A stretch of 5,563 bases of DNA. Origin: an uncultured bacterium. Lineage in GTDB: Bacteria; Verrucomicrobiota; Kiritimatiellia; CAIKKV01. Of this stretch, positions 1-5,563 are shown in pieces; the first letter of the stretch is position 1, and each line of letters opens with the position of its first letter. Position numbers and translations under genes: made by a program. Location of the stretch: NCBI GenBank assembly GCA_903828035.1, contig CAIKKV010000643.1, positions 1 to 5,563 of the forward strand. Direction: 5' to 3'. The notes beneath the pieces are model-generated. The model saw only the letters and a list, made by a program, of their open reading frames with translations, ran no database searches and had not been told where the DNA came from.

Positions 1-1836
1 AGCACGCCGGGCGACACCATCACCATCACGGTGGAGGATCCGGCGGGGAAGAACCTGGGCGGCGGAGCCCGCGCGACCGCCGTCGCGGGGGCGGACGGCA
101 AGTGGATGACGAAGATCGGCCCGTTCGCCGCCGGCGGGCCCCTGACGCTGACCATTAAAGGGGCGACGCGGCAGGTGGTGCTGACTAACGTGCTGGCGGG
201 CGACGTCTGGCTCTGCTCCGGCCAGTCGAATATGAACTGGCCGGTCCGTCTTTCCCTGAACGGCGAAGAGGAGGCCAGGCAGGCGACCAACCCGCTGATC
301 CGCTCGTTCACCGTCGGCATGTGTCCCTCGCTCGTGCCGGTTCCGGTTCCGGTTCCGGCGGTCTGGGAGCTCTGCACGCCGGAGGCCGCGCGCAATTTTA
401 CCGCCGTGGGCTATTTCTTCGCCCGCGAGATCACCCGGGTCGAAAAGATTCCTGTCGGACTCATCCACAGCTCCGTCGGCGCGACGGCGGCCGAGGTCTG
501 GATCAGCGGGGACGGGCTGCGGAAGTATATGCCCTTCGATTTCAAGGGGCAGCTGGAGAAGCTGGCCGCGGAAACCGGCGATCCGGCCGCCGACTATTTC
601 AACGAGCTTGAGAAATGGGCGGCCGCCGCGGACGTGAAGACCAACGACTGGATGAAAATGCCGGTGGACAAGCCCTGGGAGGAAAACGGGCTGTCCAACT
701 TCGACGGGCTGGTCTGGTACCGCAAGGACGTGGTCATCCCGGAGCCCTGGGCCGGAAAGCCGCTGTCCCTCGTTTTGGGACAAATCAGGGATAGCGACAT
801 CACCTGGTTCAACGGAACGCTGATTGGCTGCACCCAGGGCAAGGGCGCCTTTCGCCGTTACGGGATCGAGGGCGCGTATGTGAAGCCGGGCAGCAATGTC
901 CTGACCGTGGCCGTCTTCAACACCAACGGGCCCGGCGGCTTTGGCGGCAATGCCAAAAACATGATGTTGCGCTCGGCGTCCGACGACAAGGCGATCGGCC
1001 TGGGCGGTATCTGGAAGGCCCGGCCGTCGGCCGAGATGAAAGACATCCCCCTGCCGTTTCCCCGGCCGAAGCTGGGCTACTACAAGACCATCACCGCCAT
1101 GTACAACGGCATGATCGCGCCGCTGACGCCTTTCGCCATCAAGGGAACGCTCTGGTTCCAGGGGGCCGCCAGCTGGCCGTTCTGGCTGCAATACCGCCGC
1201 CTGCTTCCGGCGCTGATCGCCGACTGGCGCGACCGGTTCCAGGTGGGCGATTTTCCCTTCCTGACCGTGACCCAGTCCACGATCAACCAAAAGCAGACGA
1301 AGCCCGTCGAGCCGGCCTACGGGGAGATCCGGGAGGCGCACTGGCGCACCGTCCGCAAGGTGCCCAACACCGGGCTGGTTGTGGCGGCCGACCTTGGCGA
1401 TGAGCCCGTTTCCAATATTCATTTCAAGAACAAGCAGGAGGCGGGCCGCCGCCTGTCGCTGGTGGCGCGCCACCTGGCCTATGGCGAAAAGGACCTGGTT
1501 TATTCAGGCCCGGAATACAACGAGATGATGCTGGAGCTGACGAAAGAGCAGCCGGACAAGGACGAAAAGCATTACCAGGCCCGTCTCTATTTCAACCATG
1601 TCGGCGGCGGGCTGGTATTCAAGCCGGGCCCTGCAAAGCCGAACGGGTTTGCGGTGGCCGGCGAGGACAAGAAGTTTGTCTGGGCCGATGCGGCGATCGA
1701 GGGCGACACCGTGGTGGTCTCCTCGCCCGAGGTGGCCGTGCCGAGGCACGTTCGCTACGGCTGGTCTTCCAATCCCATCCTCACGCTGTTCAACAAGGAA
1801 GGCCTTCCGGCCATTAACTTCCGGACTGACGAGTAG
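1..1836 (+). CDS. Sialate O-acetylesterase family protein (SASA domain), 5'-truncated by window edge
   Basis: The frame is open from base 1, so the GTG at 31 is not the real start; 611 residues are visible. The family usually begins with a signal peptide and a strand reading like 'LFSDHMVLQR...VWG.A'. The window opens at the following 'PGD.ITITV' strand, so about 50 residues are missing and export is inferred. Seen: block I GQSNM with nucleophile Ser at visible residue 76 (codon 226-228); the HSSVGATAAEVW segment (about 156-168); an inserted beta-galactosidase-like jelly-roll (about 225-315, with DGLVWYRKDV and WFNGTLIG); a second catalytic half with GTLWFQG and IADWRDRF (about 382-414); His 474 in NIHFKNKQ; and the normal family ending GLPAINFRTD. 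Family members remove O-acetyl esters from sialic acids or other glycans. Odd: the usual WYQGESN reads WFQGAAS. The gene converges on the minus-strand operon. Family is certain; substrate and full activity are not. Confidence 0.93.
   Translation, partial: STPGDTITITVEDPAGKNLGGGARATAVAGADGKWMTKIGPFAAGGPLTLTIKGATRQVVLTNVLAGDVWLCSGQSNMNWPVRLSLNGEEEARQATNPLIRSFTVGMCPSLVPVPVPVPAVWELCTPEAARNFTAVGYFFAREITRVEKIPVGLIHSSVGATAAEVWISGDGLRKYMPFDFKGQLEKLAAETGDPAADYFNELEKWAAAADVKTNDWMKMPVDKPWEENGLSNFDGLVWYRKDVVIPEPWAGKPLSLVLGQIRDSDITWFNGTLIGCTQGKGAFRRYGIEGAYVKPGSNVLTVAVFNTNGPGGFGGNAKNMMLRSASDDKAIGLGGIWKARPSAEMKDIPLPFPRPKLGYYKTITAMYNGMIAPLTPFAIKGTLWFQGAASWPFWLQYRRLLPALIADWRDRFQVGDFPFLTVTQSTINQKQTKPVEPAYGEIREAHWRTVRKVPNTGLVVAADLGDEPVSNIHFKNKQEAGRRLSLVARHLAYGEKDLVYSGPEYNEMMLELTKEQPDKDEKHYQARLYFNHVGGGLVFKPGPAKPNGFAVAGEDKKFVWADAAIEGDTVVVSSPEVAVPRHVRYGWSSNPILTLFNKEGLPAINFRTDE
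337..358 (+). repeat. In-frame hexanucleotide repeat CCGGTT x3 plus CCGG
   Basis: Three perfect tandem copies of CCGGTT followed by a partial fourth lie inside the esterase gene and encode alternating Pro-Val (VPVPVPVPA, visible residues about 112-120). A six-base unit keeps the frame when it gains or loses copies, so slippage would change only the length of a Val-Pro linker just before the VWELCTPEAARNFTAVGYFFAR segment. The repeat is seen directly; any variability is inferred. Confidence 0.85.
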
Positions 1837-1846
1837 GCTCAAGCCT
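1835..1846. other. Small palindrome AGGCTCAAGCCT at the convergent gap
   Basis: The 28-bp gap between the two convergent genes (1837-1864) holds nothing except this 12-bp palindrome, which overlaps the esterase stop codon. As RNA it could form only a 4-bp stem with a 4-nt loop and has no T-run on either side, so it is at best a weak pause or part of a termination region. I see no convincing intrinsic terminator here. Confidence 0.25.
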
Positions 1847-1864
1847 GTGGTGTGGGCGCGATGG

Positions 1865-3199
1865 CTATCGGGACAGCGCCTTGCCCAGGGAGGTCAAGCC
1901 TTCCACCAGCTCGTCGTGGATCGCGGCGTAGGGCAGGGTTCCCATGATCATGGGCACCATGTCCGCCGCATAGCCGCCCTTTGCCGCGGTGGTGTGGTCC
2001 GGGGCGTAGCCCTGAGTATCGTTGGTGACGCTCATCACCAGGGCCGACGGATCGCCCAGCCGGGTGCGCACGTCGTTCTTGATGGCTTGGAATGTTTCGA
2101 GCGGGCTGGCCAGCAGAAGGAGAGGGCCGATCCGGAATCCCTGAAGCTCGAGGGGCGGGGATGTCGTTTCGCCGAGTTCCATCGCCGTGATGATCCGGCG
2201 AAGGGCCACGGCGTACACCATGGCCATCCGGACCGGGCGCGCCGCATCCGAAGCGTCGGGCGCGTGCAGCAGCGCCTCCTGCTCCGCGAGAAGGCCTTTC
2301 AGCTTTTCAAGCCCGAAGGGCTTGCGGCTGAACGGCTGAGGGCGCGACAGGGCCGCTATGGAATCCACGAGCAGCGGGGCGGCTTCGCGCAATCCCTGGC
2401 GGATGCTGCGCGCGAAACGGCCGGCGATCACGTCGAGCGCCAGGAGGGACTCGGTCTCCGGCTTGTGGACGCAGCAGGAGTTCACATCCCCGTTGGCGCC
2501 TTGCAGGAACAGGCCGACCGAGCCGGGATGCTCGCGCTCGATGAGATTCGTCGCCACGCCGCAGTAGTCGCCATGGAAATAGCGCGTTTCGGCGCAGCAG
2601 ACCACCGGGTGGCAGCCGAAGTAGCTCACGAACCCGAGGAGCTTCCCCCCGGCCGAGACGCGCAGCACCTGGCACGTCGTGTCGGTCAGCTCCGGCTTGG
2701 CGGGGCGCCACTCCTCGCGGAGAACGTCGGCCAGCGGCGGGCCGTCCACATCGTACTGCCGGTTGAGCCCGATGCCCTCGCAGGGAACCGTGGCGCGGCT
2801 GATTTCCGCCGCTTGCACGTTGTCCAGCGCGGCGAAGCAAGCCTCGGCGAGGCGCTGCGGCAGGAGCTCCAGGTAGGGCTCGTCGGGGGCGCCCCAGCCG
2901 ATGTAGCCGCCGGTGTTCGGTCCGCTGTGCGTGTGGGTGCACGCCAGCATCAGGCATTCCGGCGCCACGCCGCGGCGCTCCCGCACCAGCTCGCGCACCC
3001 GGCGGGTGATCCAATCCTGCAAGCCGATCAGGTCGCAGCTCACCAGGATCAGCCGCTGGCCGTCCAGCTCCACGGCCATGGCCCGCGCCCAGAGGCGGTC
3101 GCGCACCCCGATGGAGCGGCGCAAGTTGTAGGGGCCGAAGCCGCTCAGCTCAACGCCGGTGCGCGGGGTGATGTCGATCTTGGCGAACCCGATTTTCAT
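1865..3199 (-). CDS. Neutral/alkaline ceramidase N-terminal-domain-like zinc hydrolase, short cytoplasmic form
   Basis: 444 residues from ATG at 3199. An in-frame start 10 codons upstream (3229) would lie well inside the aminotransferase gene; 3199 is preferred because it gives the family-typical opening MKIGFAKIDITPR, an AAGG ribosome site 7 nt upstream, and an ATGA overlap with the upstream stop. The fold matches the ceramidase N-terminal (amidase) domain: THTHSGP at 88-94, GCHP with His 197, Glu 368 in SPLETF (usual PGEPF), Tyr 398 in TQGY and GGY at 408-410. By analogy with bacterial ceramidase these would be the zinc ligands His 89, His 197, Glu 368 and Tyr 398. There is no signal peptide or membrane segment, and the C-terminal domain of true ceramidases (650-780 aa) is absent. 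The amidase hexapeptide GDVSPN reads GDVNSC (237-242). A ceramide substrate is therefore unlikely; an amide or other acyl substrate, perhaps on an amino sugar, is an inference. All 12 cysteines lie before residue 244. Confidence 0.88.
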   Translation of the reverse strand: MKIGFAKIDITPRTGVELSGFGPYNLRRSIGVRDRLWARAMAVELDGQRLILVSCDLIGLQDWITRRVRELVRERRGVAPECLMLACTHTHSGPNTGGYIGWGAPDEPYLELLPQRLAEACFAALDNVQAAEISRATVPCEGIGLNRQYDVDGPPLADVLREEWRPAKPELTDTTCQVLRVSAGGKLLGFVSYFGCHPVVCCAETRYFHGDYCGVATNLIEREHPGSVGLFLQGANGDVNSCCVHKPETESLLALDVIAGRFARSIRQGLREAAPLLVDSIAALSRPQPFSRKPFGLEKLKGLLAEQEALLHAPDASDAARPVRMAMVYAVALRRIITAMELGETTSPPLELQGFRIGPLLLLASPLETFQAIKNDVRTRLGDPSALVMSVTNDTQGYAPDHTTAAKGGYAADMVPMIMGTLPYAAIHDELVEGLTSLGKALSR

Positions 3200-3213
3200 T
3201 GGGCGGCCTTTTT
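3196..3213 (-). promoter_or_regulatory. ATGA stop/start overlap with ribosome binding site of the hydrolase gene
   Basis: On the minus strand the aminotransferase TGA (3198-3196) overlaps the hydrolase ATG (3199-3197) in the four bases ATGA. AAAAAGG (3213-3207) lies inside the end of the aminotransferase gene, 7 nt before the ATG. This arrangement is typical of translational coupling and supports one transcript with matched output of the two proteins. Confidence 0.85.
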
Positions 3214-4479
3214 CTGTTTCGCCTGCCACCAGGCGGCAACCTTGGGGAGGCGGGCGTTGACCTTTTCAATGGCCAGCAGCAGCTCCCCGATGTAGGCCGC
3301 GCTTCCCAGCAGATGCGTGTGCGAGAGGACGAGCGCCGTCTCGTTGACCGCCTTTTCGGTGTTGGCGAGCTTGAGCGTGCGGTAGTTCTGCACGCGCTTG
3401 GGGTCGCGGTAGGGGACGGGGCTGGTGCGATCGTAGAGGTTGAGCAGCGGGGCGGCATAGACCGGCCAGTAGGTGCTGTAGAGGCTACAGCCTTCGGCGG
3501 CGAGCGCGGCGGCGTAGGCGGCCTTGGGCAGCCCCCCCGCCTTCTTCGCATCGTAGCAGAGGGTCATGGCGTAGTAGGCCTGGCGGGTGATGCGCGGATC
3601 GCGGAAGGCCGCGCGCAGGGGGCCTCCAAGGGAGGCCAGTCCCGCGCGGATGAGGGCCGCGTTTTCCTCGCGCAGCCGGGTCTGCTCGGCCAGGCGGCTG
3701 AGTCCGCCGCGGAGCAGGACGGCCTGCATCTCCGTGATGCGGTAGTTGTGGCCGTAGCGGTTGGCGGCCTGGCCGTCGGGGCCCCAGCCGACCTGCTTGA
3801 GCGCGTAGGCGATCTTGTAGACCTCCTCGTCGTTGGTGGTGATGGCGCCGCCCTCGCCGCACGTCAGCACCTTGCTCTGCTGGAAGGAGAAGCTGCCGGC
3901 GTCGCCGATCGCCCCGGCGCCCTGGTTGCGCCAGCGGCTGCCGTGCTGGTGGGCCACGTCCTCGACCACCTTGATGCCGTGCTTGCGGGCGATCGCCATG
4001 ATGGCGTCCATGTCGCACATGCAGCCGTAGAGATGGACGGGAATGACCGCCTTGGTGCGCGGCGTGATGGCCTTTTCGAAGGCCTTCGGGTCGAGGGCGA
4101 GGGTTTCGAGGTCGATGTCGGCGAAGACGACGTTCGCGCCGATATCGAACGCGGCCTGGGCCGTGGCGCACCAGGTCAGGCCGGGCACGATGACCTCGTC
4201 GCCGGGCTCGACGCCCACGGCCTGCAGGGCGCACTGGAGCGTGACGGTGCCGTTGGCGAGGGCGATGCAGTGGCGCGCGCCGATGAAGGAGGCGTATTCG
4301 CCGCAGAAGGCGGTTTCGTGGGTGCCGAGCCAGCTCCACTTGCCGCTGCGGACCACGCCTTCCATCCAGGCGACTTCGAGGTCGCCCGAGACGGGCCAGG
4401 CGGGAGCGGTGCGGGTGACGGCGCGGGCTCCGCCTTCGGCGGCCAGGAGTGCAGCGGTTCCGGAATTCTTCTTTTTCAT
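3196..4479 (-). CDS. DegT/DnrJ/EryC1/StrS family PLP-dependent aminotransferase
   Basis: 427 residues from ATG at 4479, chosen because GAGG lies 6 nt upstream and the next residues (MKKKNSG) are followed by the family opening. In-frame starts at 4509 (ATG) and 4515 (TTG) would add 10 or 12 codons, lack well-placed ribosome sites and run through the operator-like repeats. Seen (427-aa numbering): SGKWSW at 45-50; the cofactor phosphate-binding region ANGTVTLQCAL (75-85); VIVPGLTW (97-104); cofactor-ring Asp 174 in VEDVAHQHG; the PLP Schiff-base Lys 203 in SFSFQQSKVLTCGEGG; GHNYRITEMQAVLL (243-256); and the late LLG helix region. All key residues are kept and the length is normal. The family moves an amino group, usually from glutamate or glutamine, to a keto-sugar or keto-cyclitol; the EDVAHQHG and FQxSK motifs resemble the branch containing AHBA-synthase and inosose aminotransferases. 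Exact substrate unknown. First gene of a two-gene operon with the ceramidase-like hydrolase. Confidence 0.93.
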   Translation of the reverse strand: MKKKNSGTAALLAAEGGARAVTRTAPAWPVSGDLEVAWMEGVVRSGKWSWLGTHETAFCGEYASFIGARHCIALANGTVTLQCALQAVGVEPGDEVIVPGLTWCATAQAAFDIGANVVFADIDLETLALDPKAFEKAITPRTKAVIPVHLYGCMCDMDAIMAIARKHGIKVVEDVAHQHGSRWRNQGAGAIGDAGSFSFQQSKVLTCGEGGAITTNDEEVYKIAYALKQVGWGPDGQAANRYGHNYRITEMQAVLLRGGLSRLAEQTRLREENAALIRAGLASLGGPLRAAFRDPRITRQAYYAMTLCYDAKKAGGLPKAAYAAALAAEGCSLYSTYWPVYAAPLLNLYDRTSPVPYRDPKRVQNYRTLKLANTEKAVNETALVLSHTHLLGSAAYIGELLLAIEKVNARLPKVAAWWQAKQKKAAQ

Positions 4480-4485
4480 AGGGCG

Positions 4486-4489
4486 CCTC
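4486..4489 (-). promoter_or_regulatory. Ribosome binding site GAGG of the aminotransferase gene
   Basis: GAGG on the minus strand ends 6 nt before the ATG at 4479. It decides the start, because neither upstream in-frame start has a comparable site at proper spacing. Confidence 0.7.
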
Positions 4490-4491
4490 GT

Positions 4492-4508
4492 GTTGACAGG
4501 AGTTGACA
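4492..4508 (+). repeat. Operator-like direct repeat GTTGACA-GGA-GTTGACA
   Basis: Two exact 7-bp copies (4492-4498 and 4502-4508) repeat with a 10-bp period, close to one turn of the helix. They sit between the divergent regulator and aminotransferase genes, just downstream of the predicted operon transcription start (about 4512). AraC-family proteins have two HTH motifs that contact successive major grooves, and direct-repeat half-sites are typical of them. This is a candidate operator for the adjacent regulator; a position past the start point would favour repression. The repeat is seen, the role inferred. The TTGACA cores could also act as -35 boxes for the rightward gene, but no matching -10 is visible at 16-18 bp. 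Confidence 0.55.
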
Positions 4509-4522
4509 TTTCCAAACAACTC
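4500..4522. repeat. Inverted repeat GAGTTG-N11-CAACTC overlapping the operon promoter
   Basis: Perfect 6-bp arms at 4500-4505 and 4517-4522 flank an 11-bp spacer. The left arm shares GTTG with the second direct-repeat copy, and the right arm enters the -10 box of the minus-strand promoter. It spans the predicted transcription start, a position where a bound dimer would block initiation. It could equally be a by-product of the GTTGACA repeat. Confidence 0.4.
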
Positions 4523-4547
4523 TAGCACTCTTTTCCTCAGATGCCAA
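4519..4547 (-). promoter_or_regulatory. Predicted sigma70-type promoter of the aminotransferase-hydrolase operon
   Basis: On the minus strand TTGGCA (4547-4542, 5/6 match to TTGACA) is followed after exactly 17 bp by TAGAGT (4524-4519, 4/6 match to TATAAT). The -10 is preceded by TGC, an extended -10 element. The predicted start is near 4512, giving a leader of about 32 nt that contains both direct-repeat copies and the GAGG ribosome site. The surrounding stretch is clearly richer in A+T than the genes. Confidence 0.6.
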
Positions 4548-4582
4548 TAGCTCGGCGTTGCGCTGGCTTACCTTTTATTGCG

Positions 4583-5500
4583 ATGCAAACACCCTCCTCA
4601 AACTCCTCGCCCCTGTTTTCGCCGGCGGCGCGGGCGCTGCTCCTGGCGCCGGCGCGCTGGCGCCTGGTCAGCACGGCGGTTCCGCCCGAGGAGCGGGCGG
4701 TCCGGCATCCGCTCCACGAAAGCTGGGCGCGCCGGAACAGTCACGCGCATGCGACGCGGGAGGTGATGGTGGCGCTGAGCGGCAGCGGGCACCAGAGCCT
4801 GCGCGGAAAGGTTTACCCGGCCCGGCCCGGAACGGTCTTCCTGTTCAACGCGATGGAGCCGCACGACCAGAACTACCGGCCGCCCCATCCGGAAGCGGAC
4901 CACCTCTGGCTGACCTTCATGCCGGACCGGGTGCTGGCCATGTTCTGGCGCGTGGGGCGGGGGAAGCGCCGGGCGGTCGAGCTGTGGCGGCGCTGGTTCA
5001 GTCTCGCGGAGCTGGGGCTGGCCTCGGATCGCGCCCTATTTGCGGATTCGTTGCCGCCGGGCACCGCCGCGGATGCGGTGCGGGCGCGCATCCTGGCGGG
5101 GGTGGCCCTGGTGGCGGCGGCGCTGGTGGAGTGGGGCGACAAGCCGCCGGCCGCGGAGAGCGAGACGAGCCATTTCCGGGAGGACGTGATGGCGATGATC
5201 CAGCGCTACATCCGGGAAGCGGATGGGAAGGGCTGCCGGCTGGAAAGCCTGGCCCGGCTGGCGGGATATGGGAAGTTCCACTTTTTGCGGCTTTTCCGCG
5301 CCTACGCCGGCCTGACCCCGATGCGCTACGCGGAGGGCTGCCGCCGGGAGGCGTATGCCCGTCTGGCGGGGGTGGGCTACAGCCAGAAGGCGATCGCCGA
5401 AGCCCTGGGCTTCGCGCATCCCTCGGCCCTGACGCGGTGGCGGCGGCGTGATGCGGGTTGTTCCATTTCGGGCGCAAAAGGGCGGGTGCTTTCGGGCTGA
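4583..5500 (+). CDS. AraC-family transcriptional regulator with N-terminal cupin-type sensor domain
   Basis: 305 residues from ATG at 4583. A longer form from ATG 4541 (319 aa) is open, but its extra 14 codons are AT-rich, unlike the rest of the gene, and overlap the -35 box of the divergent promoter. Neither start has a clear ribosome site, so the choice is tentative. The N-terminal part (about residues 40-115) is a cupin-like ligand domain with HAHATREV (His 54 and His 56), a GxxY..RPGTVFLFN strand and an EPHDQNY strand, as in sugar-sensing AraC proteins. The C-terminal part carries two helix-turn-helix motifs: about 219-240 (LESLARLAGYGKFHFLRLF), and about 267-288 (SQKAIAEALGFAHPSALTRW). 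After TRW the usual Phe of the 'F.R.FRR' pattern appears to be missing, so the second recognition region is one residue shorter than the common pattern. Divergent from the aminotransferase-hydrolase operon, which is its most likely target. Ligand unknown; a glycan breakdown product is inferred. Confidence 0.88.
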   Translation: MQTPSSNSSPLFSPAARALLLAPARWRLVSTAVPPEERAVRHPLHESWARRNSHAHATREVMVALSGSGHQSLRGKVYPARPGTVFLFNAMEPHDQNYRPPHPEADHLWLTFMPDRVLAMFWRVGRGKRRAVELWRRWFSLAELGLASDRALFADSLPPGTAADAVRARILAGVALVAAALVEWGDKPPAAESETSHFREDVMAMIQRYIREADGKGCRLESLARLAGYGKFHFLRLFRAYAGLTPMRYAEGCRREAYARLAGVGYSQKAIAEALGFAHPSALTRWRRRDAGCSISGAKGRVLSG

Positions 5501-5527
5501 TCCGCCATGCGCCTGTGGGCGGCGGGG

Positions 5528-5563
5528 TTACCAGCGGGGGTTCGGCGTTCCGGCCGGAATCTG
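5528..5563 (-). CDS. Possible C-terminal end of a minus-strand gene (11 codons plus stop)
   Basis: Read on the minus strand from the window edge, the frame gives QIPAGTPNPRW and then TAA (5530-5528). This would be the tail of a gene converging on the regulator, with 27 bp between the stops. Eleven codons cannot identify a family, and in GC-rich DNA such a short open frame is expected by chance. Nothing else is seen in 5501-5563. Confidence 0.2.
   Translation of the reverse strand, partial: QIPAGTPNPRW

Noticed and set aside
1598..3295. 565-codon open frame on the plus strand antisense to the hydrolase gene
   Set aside because: It mirrors a GC-rich coding gene with clear family motifs on the other strand. 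Its own translation is Arg/Ala/Gly-rich with no recognisable domain, and it runs through the esterase 3' end in another frame.
3199..4506. 435-codon open frame on the plus strand antisense to the aminotransferase
   Set aside because: Its ends almost match the real gene and its translation is low-complexity Gly/Ala/Val/Asp-rich, as expected from the complement of GC-biased codons.
3196..4515. TTG start at 4515 for the aminotransferase
   Set aside because: The rare start codon, lack of a well-placed ribosome site, and overlap with the operator-like repeats make the ATG at 4479 with GAGG at 6 nt the better choice.
4493..4531. TTGACA boxes at 4493 or 4503 as -35 of a rightward regulator promoter
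   Set aside because: At 16-18 bp spacing the candidate -10 hexamers (ACAACT, CACTCT) match TATAAT at only two positions. The operator reading fits better, although a non-standard promoter cannot be excluded.
4558..5451. 297-codon Gly/Ala/Pro-rich frame within the regulator gene
   Set aside because: It is a plus-one shadow of the AraC-type gene, whose own frame holds the cupin and HTH motifs.
5501..5530. CCGCC...GGCGG inverted pair after the regulator stop as a terminator
   Set aside because: The 5-bp stem has a 12-nt loop and no T-run; such pairs are frequent by chance in this GC-rich sequence.

Overview
The window is a GC-rich (roughly two-thirds G+C by eye) bacterial segment with four substantial genes and almost no non-coding space. 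The combination of a large SASA-type sialate O-acetylesterase, a short ceramidase-like zinc hydrolase, a DegT/DnrJ-type aminotransferase and a cupin-type AraC regulator is common in glycan-degrading bacteria of the Planctomycetes-Verrucomicrobia-Kiritimatiellota-Lentisphaerae group. That assignment is inferred from gene content and protein style; no marker gene is present.

Layout from left to right. 1-1836 (+): sialate O-acetylesterase family protein, N-terminus cut off by the window edge. 1837-1864: 28-bp convergent gap. 1865-3199 (-): ceramidase-N-terminal-domain-like hydrolase. 3196-4479 (-): DegT/DnrJ/EryC1/StrS aminotransferase, overlapping the hydrolase start by an ATGA junction. 4480-4582: divergent control region with a good sigma70-type promoter for the two-gene minus-strand operon, a 7-bp direct repeat at one helical turn, and an overlapping inverted repeat. 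4583-5500 (+): AraC-family regulator. 5501-5563: a short tail that may contain the last codons of another minus-strand gene.

The likely logic is a regulator transcribed divergently from the two-gene operon it controls. The operon makes a PLP-dependent aminotransferase and then a metal-dependent, amidase-like hydrolase, tightly coupled in translation. Together with the neighbouring O-acetylesterase, the theme is handling of an acylated, amino-bearing sugar or cyclitol: one enzyme removing O-acyl groups, one possibly hydrolysing an amide, one exchanging amino and keto groups. The substrate is not revealed by the sequence, and this pathway is a hypothesis.

No mobile element, CRISPR array, tRNA or rRNA was seen. 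The points most worth a second look are the operator-like repeats, the changed active-site motifs of the ceramidase-like protein (with a cysteine cluster around its metal motifs), and the changed QGE motif in the esterase. I found no clear evidence of a wholly new system.
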